From an uncultured Oscillospiraceae bacterium (GTDB lineage: Bacteria; Bacillota; Clostridia; Oscillospirales; Oscillospiraceae), in assembly GCA_934630495.1 (NCBI GenBank), contig CAKTVW010000035.1, positions 1 through 23,860 on the forward strand: a stretch of DNA of 23,860 bases, written 5' to 3'. Positions 1 through 7,035 of the stretch are shown here, piece after piece. The notes beneath the pieces were generated by a model that ran no database searches, was not told the DNA's origin, and saw only the letters and a program-made list of their open reading frames with translations. The position numbers were made by a program, and so were the translations under genes. Within the stretch, counting starts at the first letter, position 1; each line of letters begins with the position of its first letter.

Positions 1-87
1 AGTTTTTCAAACCGAAAAGCCGACGAAAAAGATCCGACGACGGCCGCAGGCGATTTATTCAGAGATTCCCTAAATAAACATTTGCTA

Positions 88-116
88 TTTACTTTCGCAA
101 AAGAAAGTGTTATAAT
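88..116 (+). promoter_or_regulatory. Promoter of the yerC-methyltransferase-hslO operon
   Basis: A -35 box TTTACT (88-93) and a perfect -10 TATAAT (111-116) are separated by 17 bases. The spacer region carries the inverted repeat ACTTTC-gcaaaa-GAAAGT (91-108), which lies between and over the promoter boxes and could be an operator. The promoter call is by consensus; the operator role is inference. Confidence 0.7.
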
Positions 117-298
117 CTTTTAGGACATCACCGCATAACTCGGCAAGCAGATTTTCCGAGAGGTCTTTTGGTCACGGCAAGACTCGAAAAATGCGGGAAT
201 ACTCTGTGTATTTCCGACTTCTCAAACCGAAGGACCGAAAAAGCGTGCCGTCGCAGTTTTGCGGAACTGCCTCAGCGAATACGATAAGGAGGCGCATC
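117..298 (+). other. Leader of about 175 bases before the YerC-family gene, class unknown
   Basis: The distance from the promoter to the first convincing start is unusually long. It holds several short hairpin options, for example CTCGG with CCGAG near 138-160 and GCAGTT with AACTGC near 254-271. I do not recognise a known riboswitch class. An upstream in-frame ATG at 191 would extend the first gene by 36 residues, but those residues do not resemble the family and lack a ribosome site as good as the one at 286-292. Confidence 0.3.
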
Positions 299-595
299 AT
301 GAACAATCGCTATAAGCATTCCAACCCCGAATGCGAGCTTTACCGCGCCATGCTGCAATTAAAAACACCCGAGGAATGCCATAACTTTTTCTGCGACCTG
401 TGTACACAGGCGGAGCTGAACGCCATTGAGCAGCGCTACGAGGTCGCGCGGATGCTGGACGCCGGCATGATCTACACCGACATTCTCGCGCAGACGAACG
501 CCAGCTCCGCGACCGTCAGCCGCGTCAATCGCAGTCTCATCAGCGGCACCGGCGCTTACGAAATGATCTTCGAGCGCCTGAAGGAGTCCACATGA
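299..595 (+). CDS. YerC/YecD family TrpR-related DNA-binding protein
   Basis: This 98-residue protein belongs to the small TrpR-like helix-turn-helix family (YerC/YecD) common in Firmicutes. Such proteins are relatives of the tryptophan repressor with no established ligand. The helix-turn-helix lies near residues 58-80 (YTDILAQTNASSATVSRVNR), preceded by the family pattern with 'QRYEVARML' at 45-53. The start at 299 is chosen because AAGGAGG ends a few bases upstream and the length matches the family; the ATG at 191 adds an unrelated tail. The stop overlaps the next gene by four bases (ATGA), so it is translationally coupled to the methyltransferase and Hsp33. As first gene it may autoregulate through the inverted repeat in its promoter; that is inference. 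The function in the cell is unknown. Confidence 0.85.
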   Translation: MNNRYKHSNPECELYRAMLQLKTPEECHNFFCDLCTQAELNAIEQRYEVARMLDAGMIYTDILAQTNASSATVSRVNRSLISGTGAYEMIFERLKEST

Positions 596-1335
596 CCGCC
601 TACGGTCCTCTTGCGGCGTCCTACGACGGCCTTACCCGCGACATTGATTATGCCGCGATCTGCGATTTTATCGAAACGGTCCTGCACAAGGCGGGAGCGC
701 ATCCGGAAACGGTGCTCGATCTGGCCTGCGGCACCGGCACGATGTCCGTGCTGCTGGCCAAGCGCGGTTATCAGGTGCTCGGCGCGGATATTTCGGAGGA
801 AATGCTGACCGTCGCGGCGCAAAAGGCCGCCGAGCTGACCGAAAACGCGCCGTACTTCATTCGGCAACCCATGCAGCGGCTTCGCCTGCCGCAGCCCGTC
901 GACGCGGCGGTCTGCCTGCTGGACAGCCTCAACTATGTCACCGACCCCGCCGACTGCCGCAAGACGTTTTCCCGCGTTTTTGCGTCGCTCCGCCCGGGCA
1001 GTGTCTTTGTGTTTGACATCAACACGCCGAATAAGCTTCGCGCGTTGGACGGACAGGTCTTCTTGGACGAAAACGAGGAGAGCTACTGCGTTTGGCGCAC
1101 GGAATTTGACGGTGCGGAAAATTGCTGCTATTACGGCATCGACCTGTTTCAAAAATGCGGCGAGCTGTGGCGCAGGAGCTTTGAGCAGCACTGCGAATAT
1201 GCCTACGACCCGCAGACGCTCACACAGTGGCTTTACAAAGCGGGCTTTGCAAGGGTCACGGCCTTCGGCGACTGCCGCACGGCGCCTCCCGAGGCCGATG
1301 AGCAGCGGATCTATTTCTGTGCGGAAAAGGAGTAA
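592..1335 (+). CDS. Class I SAM-dependent methyltransferase
   Basis: The 247-residue protein has the Rossmann-type methyltransferase fold signature. Motif I is LDLACGTGT at residues 42-50, followed by the acidic end of strand 2 in LGADISEEML and a motif IV region 'DAAVCLLDSLNYV'. The N-terminal 'YGPLAASYDGLTRDIDY' is typical of the family often found beside small regulators and hslO in Clostridia. The substrate cannot be read from sequence; small molecules and RNA are both possible. It overlaps the upstream regulator by four bases and its stop lies four bases before the hslO start, so the three genes are one operon. The family assignment is secure, the reaction unassigned. Confidence 0.9.
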   Translation: MTAYGPLAASYDGLTRDIDYAAICDFIETVLHKAGAHPETVLDLACGTGTMSVLLAKRGYQVLGADISEEMLTVAAQKAAELTENAPYFIRQPMQRLRLPQPVDAAVCLLDSLNYVTDPADCRKTFSRVFASLRPGSVFVFDINTPNKLRALDGQVFLDENEESYCVWRTEFDGAENCCYYGIDLFQKCGELWRRSFEQHCEYAYDPQTLTQWLYKAGFARVTAFGDCRTAPPEADEQRIYFCAEKE

Positions 1336-1339
1336 CGAC

Positions 1340-2221
1340 ATGCAGGATCATATTGTTCGCGCGATCAGCGGCGACGGCTTTGTCAAGGCCATGGCCATTT
1401 GCTCGACGGCGCTGGCCGAACGCGCCCGGAACATTCATCATACCACGCCGACCGCGACCGCCGCGCTCGGTCGTGTGCTGACCGCCTGCTCCATGCTTGG
1501 CAGTATGCAGAAGGATACGGAAGGCTCCGTTACACTGCAAATAAAAGGCGGCGGGCCGCTGGGAACGCTGCTTGCCACATCCGATCACACCGGAAATGTG
1601 CGCGGCTATGTCGAGAACCCGGGCATCACGCTTTTGGAAAAATACGCGGGTAAGCTGGATGTCGGCGCAGCCGTCGGAACGGACGGAATGCTGACGGTGA
1701 TCCGCGATCTGAAAATGAAGGAGCCGTATATCGGAAGCGTTGCGCTGGTCTCCGGTGAAATCGCTGACGACCTGACGGCCTATTTCGCGCAAAGTGAGCA
1801 GACACCGACCGCCTGTGCGCTGGGCGTTCTGGTCGACACCGATCAAAGCGTCCGTGTAGCCGGCGGCTATCTTTTGCAGCTTCTGCCCGGCGCACCGGAC
1901 GACGTGATCGACCGCCTCGAGGCCGGTATTCAAAGGGCGGGGGCCGTCACCCCGATGCTGGACGCAGGCCTGACGCCCGAGGAAATGCTGCGCAAGGTCT
2001 TGGACGGCTTTGAGCCGCAGTTTCTCGAGACGATCCCCGTTGCCTACCGCTGCTACTGCTCCCGCGAACGCGTCGAGCGCACGCTTATCACGATCGGCAA
2101 GCAGGACCTTACGGAGCTGGCCGACGAGGGCAAGCCGATCACGATCGAGTGCCAATTCTGCGACACGGTCTATACCTTCACCCCGGACGACCTGCGCAGG
2201 CTTTTGCACTCGCTGGACTAG
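1340..2221 (+). CDS. hslO: Hsp33 redox-regulated molecular chaperone
   Basis: Hsp33 is a cytosolic holdase that is inactive when reduced and zinc-bound and becomes active on oxidation and unfolding. The 293-residue length is normal. The four zinc cysteines are present as C238-x-C240 (RCYCSRERVERTL) and C271-x-x-C274 (CQFCDTVYTF), matching the CxC/CxxC redox switch. The N-terminal domain contains the family segments 'GSVTLQIKGGGPLG' and 'NPGITLLEKY'. The start at 1340 has an AAAGGAG ribosome site overlapping the end of the methyltransferase gene. A longer open frame runs upstream inside the methyltransferase gene but is a shadow. The gene is last in its operon and is followed by a strong terminator. 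Confidence 0.97.
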   Translation: MQDHIVRAISGDGFVKAMAICSTALAERARNIHHTTPTATAALGRVLTACSMLGSMQKDTEGSVTLQIKGGGPLGTLLATSDHTGNVRGYVENPGITLLEKYAGKLDVGAAVGTDGMLTVIRDLKMKEPYIGSVALVSGEIADDLTAYFAQSEQTPTACALGVLVDTDQSVRVAGGYLLQLLPGAPDDVIDRLEAGIQRAGAVTPMLDAGLTPEEMLRKVLDGFEPQFLETIPVAYRCYCSRERVERTLITIGKQDLTELADEGKPITIECQFCDTVYTFTPDDLRRLLHSLD

Positions 2222-2261
2222 TGCCATTACCTGATTAGAGTCATAGTTCTCAGTATAAAGC

Positions 2262-2298
2262 AAGCGGGAGCCTTACACATGTAAAGCTCCCGCTTTTT
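2262..2298 (+). terminator. Rho-independent terminator of the hslO operon
   Basis: AAGCGGGAGC (2262-2271) pairs with GCTCCCGCTT (2286-2295), followed by a run of five T. The 14-base loop can itself pair (TTAC with GTAA). On the minus strand the same hairpin may end the small gene at 2320-2391. Confidence 0.9.
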
Positions 2299-2319
2299 CA
2301 TTGCGTCATTTTTATTGTG

Positions 2320-2391
2320 TCAGCAGCCGATGCCGAGGATGCGGCAAAGCGTTTCCCAGATGGCGCTGCAATCGATCTTATTGAAGCACAT
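2320..2391 (-). CDS. 23-residue cysteine-rich small peptide
   Basis: This short open frame encodes 23 residues with four cysteines (C2, C8, C16, C23). It begins MCFNKIDCSA and ends LCRILGIGC, with a hydrophobic, amphipathic C-terminal half. I do not recognise a named family. Support for a real gene comes from its setting: a strong ribosome site AAAGGAGG (2401-2408) nine bases upstream of the ATG, a good promoter at 2463-2491, and a hairpin (2262-2295) just after the stop. Possible roles are a membrane-associated micropeptide, a metal-binding peptide or a leader peptide. No function is claimed. Confidence 0.6.
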   Translation of the reverse strand: MCFNKIDCSAIWETLCRILGIGC

Positions 2392-2462
2392 AATGCAAAC
2401 CTCCTTTGTCGTACTGGCGGCGCTCCGCGGCGGAGCGTCCGTGTCCCGTGAGGACTGTCTGC

Positions 2463-2491
2463 ATCATACCAGTTCTGTAACCGTTTTGCAA
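2463..2491 (-). promoter_or_regulatory. Promoter of the 23-residue peptide gene
   Basis: On the minus strand, -35 TTGCAA (2486-2491) and -10 TATGAT (2463-2468) are 17 bases apart. The predicted leader of about 65 bases contains the GC-rich inverted repeat CGCTCCG-ccg-CGGAGCG (near 2417-2440). Confidence 0.65.
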
Positions 2492-2564
2492 ACGAAATGT
2501 TTTCCAATTGTCACGTTTTGGCGTCGTAAAACGGAGAAATTCCAACATTTATCAGAATTTTGTA

Positions 2565-2590
2565 AGCAGCCGATCTTGCGATCGGCTGCT
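2565..2590 (-). terminator. Hairpin terminator after the yebC-family gene
   Basis: AGCAGCCGATC and GATCGGCTGCT form a perfect 11-bp stem with a 4-base loop, about 35 bases past the stop of the YebC gene. Read on the minus strand it is followed by TTACAAAATT, an imperfect T tract. Confidence 0.7.
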
Positions 2591-2625
2591 GCTCTTTACA
2601 AGTATAACAAAATTTACGCTCAGGC

Positions 2626-3363
2626 TCAGTCGCGGTCCCAGTTATGCCAGACGTTCTGGACGTCGTCGTCGTCCTCAAAGATATCGAGCATCTTTTCCAT
2701 ATTGGAAATATCGTCGGCATTGTCCAGCTTCTTATACTCGCCGGGTACCATTTCGATCTGCGCGGAAACAAAGGAATATCCCTTCTTGCTCAGCGCATCG
2801 GCGACGGCGTTAAAATCGTCGGGAAGCGTATAGATCGTGAAGCAGTCGTCCTCGGCCTCGAAATCGTCCGCGCCGCAGTCCATCGCATCCATCATCACGG
2901 CGTCTTCCTCGTAGTCCTCGTCCTCGTTGTCGATGACCAGAACGCCCTTCTTGGAGAAATTCCAAGAAACGCAGCCGTTCGCGCCCATTTTCCCGCCGAA
3001 TTTATCGAAGTGATGACGCATATTGCCCGCAGTACGGTTGCGGTTATCGGTCATGGTCTCGACGATCACGGCGATCCCGTTCGGGCCGTAGCCCTCATAG
3101 GTAATGGCTTCATAGGCATCGCCGCTACCTGCGGAGGCTGCCTTTTCCAGAACGCGCTTGATGTTGTCGTTCGGCATATTGGCGGCCTTTGCCTTGGTAA
3201 TGACGGTTGCAAGGCGGGAGTTATAGTTGGGGTCGATGGAACCGCCGCCCTCCTTCACCGCTACATACATTTCCTTCGCGATCTTGGTAAAGGCCGCAGC
3301 GCGTTTCGCATCCTGAGCGCCCTTCGTTTTCTGAATATTATGCCACTTGGAATGGCCCGACAT
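2626..3363 (-). CDS. YebC/PmpR family protein (TACO1-like translation factor or regulator)
   Basis: The 245-residue protein starts with the family hallmark MSGHSKWHNIQ and contains 'RNRTAGNMRHHFDKFGG' and 'VMTMDAMDCGADDFE'-like segments in the right order. YebC/TACO1 proteins were annotated as transcriptional regulators; related members are now known to help ribosomes through difficult sequences such as proline stretches. Which role applies here cannot be told from sequence. The length is normal for the family (about 240-250). The start has an AAGAAGGGAAG ribosome region. A promoter sits between it and the upstream nif3-like gene, and a hairpin follows the stop, so it can be transcribed alone. 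Confidence 0.95.
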   Translation of the reverse strand: MSGHSKWHNIQKTKGAQDAKRAAAFTKIAKEMYVAVKEGGGSIDPNYNSRLATVITKAKAANMPNDNIKRVLEKAASAGSGDAYEAITYEGYGPNGIAVIVETMTDNRNRTAGNMRHHFDKFGGKMGANGCVSWNFSKKGVLVIDNEDEDYEEDAVMMDAMDCGADDFEAEDDCFTIYTLPDDFNAVADALSKKGYSFVSAQIEMVPGEYKKLDNADDISNMEKMLDIFEDDDDVQNVWHNWDRD

Positions 3364-3399
3364 GGTAGTTCTTCCCTTCTTGTTAAAAATTCTTATGCT

Positions 3400-3428
3400 A
3401 TTCTAGCACAGCTTTGTCGGAAACTCAA
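3400..3428 (-). promoter_or_regulatory. Promoter of the yebC-family gene
   Basis: On the minus strand, -35 TTGAGT (3423-3428) and -10 TAGAAT (3400-3405) are 17 bases apart, with an extended -10 (TGC immediately upstream). The -35 lies a few bases past the stop of the nif3-like gene. Confidence 0.65.
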
Positions 3429-3433
3429 CCGTT

Positions 3434-4222
3434 TTATAGGAATTTTATGCAATCCCCGTGTCTTTTCGACAGAAAAACCGTCAGCTCCGGGAAGTGTGCG
3501 CGAAGCTGCCGCGCAAGCTCGGCGCAGACGGGATTCTCCGTCTGAAAGTGGCCTGCGTCGACCAGCGTCAGGCCGAGCGCCTGCGCATCGGCAAAGCCGT
3601 TGTATTTACAGTCGGCAGTGACGAACGCGTCGTAGCCCAGCTCCGCAACGCGGGCGATGTATTCCGAGCAGCTTCCGCCGCCGACCGCCGCCCTTCGGAC
3701 GGGACGTCCGCCGGAAGCATAACGCAGCCCCTCACAGGCAAGCGCCTTTTTGACGAACGCGGCAAATTCCTGCGGCGTTTGCTCCGAAACGCTGCCGCCG
3801 CGCAGCAGTCCATAGGGCTGCCCCCTCTCGTCCGTTCCGCACGGGTCGATCACCGTCACGTCCGTCAGGCCGAGCTTCGCCGCAAGGCAGTCGTTTACAC
3901 CGTTCGGCGCAAGGTCCAGATTGGTGTGGGCATTGACGGCGCTGATCCCGTGCTCGATGAGATACAGCAGACAGCGTCCGGCCTCCGTGGCATCGCTGAC
4001 GGCCTTGAGGTCCCATATCGCCGGGTGGTGCGTCAGCAAAAGGCCGCAGCTCAGTTCGGCCGCCTCCTCGCAGGCATCCATAAACGGATCGAGCGCGATC
4101 AGCACGCGGCTGACCTCGCGATCGGAGCGGCCGCACAGCAGACCGACATGATCCCACTCATACGCCATCGTCTCCGGCGCAAGGGTGCGGATGTAATCAT
4201 ATATTTCCTGCACGGTTGACAT
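3434..4222 (-). CDS. Nif3-like dinuclear metal centre protein (YqfO / GTP cyclohydrolase I type 2 family)
   Basis: This 262-residue protein is a short-form Nif3/YqfO family member, without the middle PII-like insertion of the longer Bacillus proteins. The N-terminal metal ligands are visible in 'LLLTHHPAIWDLKAV' and the C-terminal ligands in 'DAGHFQTENP' (His and Glu). Family members form hexamers with two metals per site; the cellular reaction is uncertain and the GTP cyclohydrolase label is not well established. The start at 4222 is chosen over a longer upstream frame because it has GGAAAGGA at a good distance and follows the trmK stop by five bases. The nif3-trmK pairing is conserved in Firmicutes and supports both calls. 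Confidence 0.92.
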   Translation of the reverse strand: MSTVQEIYDYIRTLAPETMAYEWDHVGLLCGRSDREVSRVLIALDPFMDACEEAAELSCGLLLTHHPAIWDLKAVSDATEAGRCLLYLIEHGISAVNAHTNLDLAPNGVNDCLAAKLGLTDVTVIDPCGTDERGQPYGLLRGGSVSEQTPQEFAAFVKKALACEGLRYASGGRPVRRAAVGGGSCSEYIARVAELGYDAFVTADCKYNGFADAQALGLTLVDAGHFQTENPVCAELARQLRAHFPELTVFLSKRHGDCIKFL

Positions 4223-4227
4223 AATAT

Positions 4228-4923
4228 TTATTCCTTTCCAAGCATTTCGCAGACCTCTTTCAGCGCCACGGTGTAATAGCGCAGGCGTTCGCGGTCGGCC
4301 GGGTCGTTTGAACGCTCGATTCCCTCCACCGTCAGCCGCAGCGCCCGTTCGATACGCGTCAGATAGCGGTGCAGCAGCGGACTTCCGCTGTTCTGAAGCG
4401 GCTCGGAGCAATACTGTCTGCCCGGCGAAAGCGGCACGGCGTCTCCGTAGCGGGCGCGGAGCACATAATAGAGGAATCCGCTCTCCTCCGTCAGTGCTTC
4501 GCACTCGATCCCGAAGCCGATTTCCGACAGAACGCGCCGAAGGTCGTTCCCGCCGGACTGCGGCTGGAGGATCAGCGTATAGCGTCGGTCTTTCAGCCAC
4601 GGCGCGGCGGCAATGATCTGCGCGATCAGATCGCCGCCCATTCCCGCGCAGACCACGGTATCGACCGACCGCGGGTCGACCGCCGAAAGGCCGTCGGCAC
4701 AGGAAAAGCGGATATTCTCGGTAACGCCGTAACGCGCGGCGTTTTCCCTTGCCTTTGCCAGCGGCTTTTCGCGCAGATCGCAGGCATGTACAAATTCGGC
4801 GCGGCCGCTTTGCAGAAGATAGATGCCCAAATAGCCGTGGTCGCAGCCGACATCGGCGACCCGCGCACCGGGCAGTATCTGCTCCGCACAGCACAGCAGC
4901 CGCTTTGAGATCGGAAGCTTCAC
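4228..4923 (-). CDS. trmK: tRNA (adenine22-N1)-methyltransferase TrmK
   Basis: TrmK methylates N1 of adenine 22 in the D-loop region of tRNAs using SAM. The 231-residue protein shows SAM motif I at residues 23-37 (ADVGCDHGYLGIYLL), then 'VVCAGMGGDLIAQII' and 'LQPQSGGNDLRRVL', all family marks. The likely start is GTG at 4923: the next stop upstream belongs to the acetyltransferase gene and the two overlap as GTGA, a usual coupling arrangement. No ATG gives the correct N-terminus. It is followed after five bases by the nif3-like gene, the usual TrmK partner. Confidence 0.93.
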   Translation of the reverse strand: MKLPISKRLLCCAEQILPGARVADVGCDHGYLGIYLLQSGRAEFVHACDLREKPLAKARENAARYGVTENIRFSCADGLSAVDPRSVDTVVCAGMGGDLIAQIIAAAPWLKDRRYTLILQPQSGGNDLRRVLSEIGFGIECEALTEESGFLYYVLRARYGDAVPLSPGRQYCSEPLQNSGSPLLHRYLTRIERALRLTVEGIERSNDPADRERLRYYTVALKEVCEMLGKE

Positions 4924-5513
4924 GGCGACCACTCTCTTCCCCACTGCCGCCAGCGCTCCCGTTCGTCCTCGGTGATGTACCGCAAAACGCGGCACGGATT
5001 CCCGACCGCGATGCAGTCCGGCGGGATATTCTTCGTCACAACGGAGCCTGCGCCGATCACCGCGCGTTCGCCGATCGTCACGCCGCCCAGAACCGTCACG
5101 CCGCCGCCCAGCCAGACGCTGCTGCCGATCGTGATGGGACGCCCGTACTCCAGAAGGTTCGCACGGGTCTCGGCATCGATCGGATGCGCCGCCGAAAGCA
5201 GGCTGACACGCGGGCCGAACATTACGTCGTCCCCGATCACGACCGGGCACTGGTCCAGAATGATACATTCAAAATTGGCATAAAACCGCTTTCCGACATG
5301 GATATTCGAGCCGTAGTCGCAGCGAAACGGCGGTTCAATATAGCAGCTCTCGCCCGCACTTCCGAGCAGGCGGCGGAGCAGCGGCTCCCGCGAAGCGGGG
5401 TCCGTCTCAGAATTAAAAAGCCGCAGCAGCTCCCGCGTCTGCCGCATTTCCTGCGCCAGCGCGGCGTCGACCCGGTAAGCCTGTCCGGAAAGCATCCGTT
5501 CCTTTTGTGTCAT
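4920..5513 (-). CDS. Sugar O-acetyltransferase (maltose/galactoside acetyltransferase family)
   Basis: The 197-residue protein is a left-handed beta-helix (hexapeptide repeat) acetyltransferase. It opens with MTQKERMLSG, the Maa/LacA pattern. The family active-site segment 'SLLSAAHPID' carries the catalytic histidine, and hexapeptide repeats run through 'PITIGSSVWLGGGVTVLGGVTIGERAVIGAGSVV' read in short pieces. Such enzymes acetylate sugar hydroxyls with acetyl-CoA; the true substrate is often unknown. The start at 5513 has GGAGAAG just upstream; the ATG at 5564 would add 17 residues not seen in the family. The gene overlaps trmK by four bases. I found no strong promoter in the short gap behind the DUF1858 terminator. 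Confidence 0.92.
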   Translation of the reverse strand: MTQKERMLSGQAYRVDAALAQEMRQTRELLRLFNSETDPASREPLLRRLLGSAGESCYIEPPFRCDYGSNIHVGKRFYANFECIILDQCPVVIGDDVMFGPRVSLLSAAHPIDAETRANLLEYGRPITIGSSVWLGGGVTVLGGVTIGERAVIGAGSVVTKNIPPDCIAVGNPCRVLRYITEDERERWRQWGREWSP

Positions 5514-5595
5514 ATTCTTCTCCGGTAAAAAATTCTTTGCGCATGACGCCGAAAAGCCGCGCAAAACGGCGCTCTGCCGCTCTATCCATGCTCAG

Positions 5596-5624
5596 CAAAA
5601 AGCGGGGCTTTCGCAAGCCCCGCT
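5596..5624 (-). terminator. Terminator of the DUF1858 gene
   Basis: On the minus strand AGCGGGGCTT and AAGCCCCGCT (5601-5624) form a perfect 10-bp stem with a 4-base loop, followed by TTTTTG. It begins six bases after the DUF1858 stop. Confidence 0.93.
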
Positions 5625-5630
5625 CCTGCA

Positions 5631-5849
5631 TTACTTGTTCTGCTCGCCGGCCTCGATGAAGCGATTGACCTGCGCCAAGAAAGCATCGGCATCCACGCCG
5701 TGGACCATGCAGGCTTCCTCAACGGTCTCGCCGCGCGAAGACGGGCAGCCGAGGCAGTGCATACCGATCGCCATGAACAGCGGCGCGGTCTGCGGCGCGA
5801 TATCCAGCACGTCGCCGATAATGGTGCTCTTTTCGATCTTAACAGCCAT
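5631..5849 (-). CDS. DUF1858 small redox-disulfide domain protein
   Basis: This 72-residue protein is a stand-alone DUF1858 domain, a fold described as a hybrid-cluster-protein-associated redox disulfide domain. It begins 'MAVKIEKSTIIGDVLDIAP' and carries the conserved C32-x-x-C35 motif in 'GMHCLGCPSSRGET', plus C47. Members are thought to work in redox or metal-cluster chemistry in anaerobes; the partner is unknown. The start has AGGAGG eight bases upstream. It is a single-gene unit with its own terminator and a likely promoter at 5882-5887. Confidence 0.9.
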   Translation of the reverse strand: MAVKIEKSTIIGDVLDIAPQTAPLFMAIGMHCLGCPSSRGETVEEACMVHGVDADAFLAQVNRFIEAGEQNK

Positions 5850-5881
5850 GATTTGTTCCTCCTGTGTAGAAATCTGTGGTT

Positions 5882-5887
5882 ATTATA
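5882..5887 (-). promoter_or_regulatory. -10 box for the DUF1858 gene
   Basis: A perfect TATAAT on the minus strand lies 33 bases before the DUF1858 start codon. No good -35 is seen at 16-18 bases, so the promoter may need an activator or another sigma factor. The call rests on the -10 alone. Confidence 0.45.
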
Positions 5888-5921
5888 CTGAAATCTGATA
5901 AAAACATGCAGCGTTTTCACA

Positions 5922-6021
5922 GCCGCGTCAGCGGCGCAGATTTCGTATGCGACGGCTTTTGAAGCAGTAACTGCGCCTTGTGCGGCGCTTGGATGCTTCA
6001 AAAGGCCCGATTTCACTCGGG
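5922..6021. other. Structured intergenic segment with three inverted repeats
   Basis: This gap (5850-6158) has no convincing gene. It contains GCCGC-gtca-GCGGC (5922-5935). A long inverted repeat follows, with CTTTTGAAGCA at 5956-5966 and TGCTTCAAAAG at 5994-6004; its loop holds an inner stem GCGCC/GGCGC at 5973-5988. A short hairpin CCCGA-tttcac-TCGGG lies at 6006-6021. No T tract follows the large hairpin on the plus strand. It could be a terminator relic, a structured RNA or a mobile-repeat remnant. No class is recognised. Confidence 0.4.
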
Positions 6022-6104
6022 TATTCGTATTATATCCGAGTCTCCGACAAAAATCAACCGCGCCGTTAAAGAATCCGCCGTTTTTTTCGGGCGAAGCCGC
6101 CGGC

Positions 6105-6132
6105 TTGCATTTTCCCCGAAAAGCTGTATAAT
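6105..6132 (+). promoter_or_regulatory. Promoter of the psd operon
   Basis: A -35 TTGCAT (6105-6110) and a perfect -10 TATAAT (6127-6132) are 16 bases apart, ending 26 bases before the psd start. AAGGAAGGGAGG follows as the ribosome site. Confidence 0.6.
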
Positions 6133-6158
6133 GAAAGAAAAGGAAGGGAGGCGGCGCC

Positions 6159-7025
6159 ATGCAGGTTTATCACCGCGACACCAAGCAGCTCGTTCAGGAA
6201 GAGGATGTCGGCGGCGGCGCGATCCGCTTTACCTACGGCACCGCCTTCGGGCGAATGCTTGCCAAGGGGCTTCTTTGCCGTAAATTCGTCTCCGATCTCT
6301 ACGGCGCGTGGCAGAAAAGCCCGCTCTCCCGCAGAAAGGTGCGCCGTTTTATGACGCGTTATAAAATTCGCGTCGACGACTGCACCGAGCAGGACTTTCC
6401 AAATTTTAACGCGTTTTTCACCCGACAGAGGAAAGAATACCCGCATCTGTGCGCCGGGCAGGAGCTTCCTGCCGTGGCCGATTCCCGCCTGACGGTGCTT
6501 CCGATCGGGACGGACACCGTGTTTCGGATCAAGGGCGTTCCGTATACGACCGCCGAGCTGCTGAATGACGAGGCGCTGGCAGCAGCATACGCGGGCGGCT
6601 GGTGCATGATCTTCCGACTTGCGCCCGACGACTACCATCGCTATGTCTACCCGGACGACGGCTCACAGGAGGCAAGCGTGCATATCCCCGGCGTGCTGCA
6701 TACGGTCAATCCGATCGCCGCCGAGCTGGCGGTCTACCGCCGCAACACCCGCTGCTATACGCTGCTGCATACCGAGCATTTCGGCGACGTGATCGAAATG
6801 GAGGTCGGGGCGCTGCTGGTCGGCAGGATCGTCAACCACCGCGAGGACGCCGCCGCGTTCTCCAAGCTGCAGGAAAAGGGGTATTTTCAGTACGGCGGCT
6901 CGACGGTCATTCTGCTGCTGAAGCAGGGGATTCTCATCCCGGATGCCGATCTGCTGAAGTATTCCGCGCAGGGCATCGAGAGCCGAGTGCACTTAGGCGA
7001 GCGCGTCGGCTGCGCCGTGACATAA
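6159..7025 (+). CDS. psd: Phosphatidylserine decarboxylase proenzyme
   Basis: The enzyme turns phosphatidylserine into phosphatidylethanolamine at the membrane. It is made as a proenzyme that cuts itself at a serine to form a pyruvoyl group. The 288-residue protein carries the cleavage motif as GGST at residues 246-249 (in 'YGGSTVILL'), with S248 the predicted pyruvoyl precursor; many bacteria have LGST, while clostridial forms often have GGST. The family segments 'VADSRL' (Asp of the catalytic triad, D108) and 'APDDYHRYVYP' (His, H160) are present. The long form without membrane segments fits the Clostridia type. No phosphatidylserine synthase gene lies in the window. A cysteine-rich small protein follows ten bases later in the same operon. 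Confidence 0.95.
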   Translation: MQVYHRDTKQLVQEEDVGGGAIRFTYGTAFGRMLAKGLLCRKFVSDLYGAWQKSPLSRRKVRRFMTRYKIRVDDCTEQDFPNFNAFFTRQRKEYPHLCAGQELPAVADSRLTVLPIGTDTVFRIKGVPYTTAELLNDEALAAAYAGGWCMIFRLAPDDYHRYVYPDDGSQEASVHIPGVLHTVNPIAAELAVYRRNTRCYTLLHTEHFGDVIEMEVGALLVGRIVNHREDAAAFSKLQEKGYFQYGGSTVILLLKQGILIPDADLLKYSAQGIESRVHLGERVGCAVT

Positions 7026-7035
7026 AGGAGCGAAC

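Noticed and set aside
1..73. Possible 3' end of a coding frame entering from the left edge
   Set aside because: Two frames are open for over 20 codons to stops at 71-75, but neither gives a recognisable tail and codon use does not decide between them.
5413..5631. 72-residue minus-strand frame ahead of the acetyltransferase
   Set aside because: It runs over the start of the acetyltransferase in another frame, has low-complexity Ala/Arg content at its end and overlaps the DUF1858 terminator.
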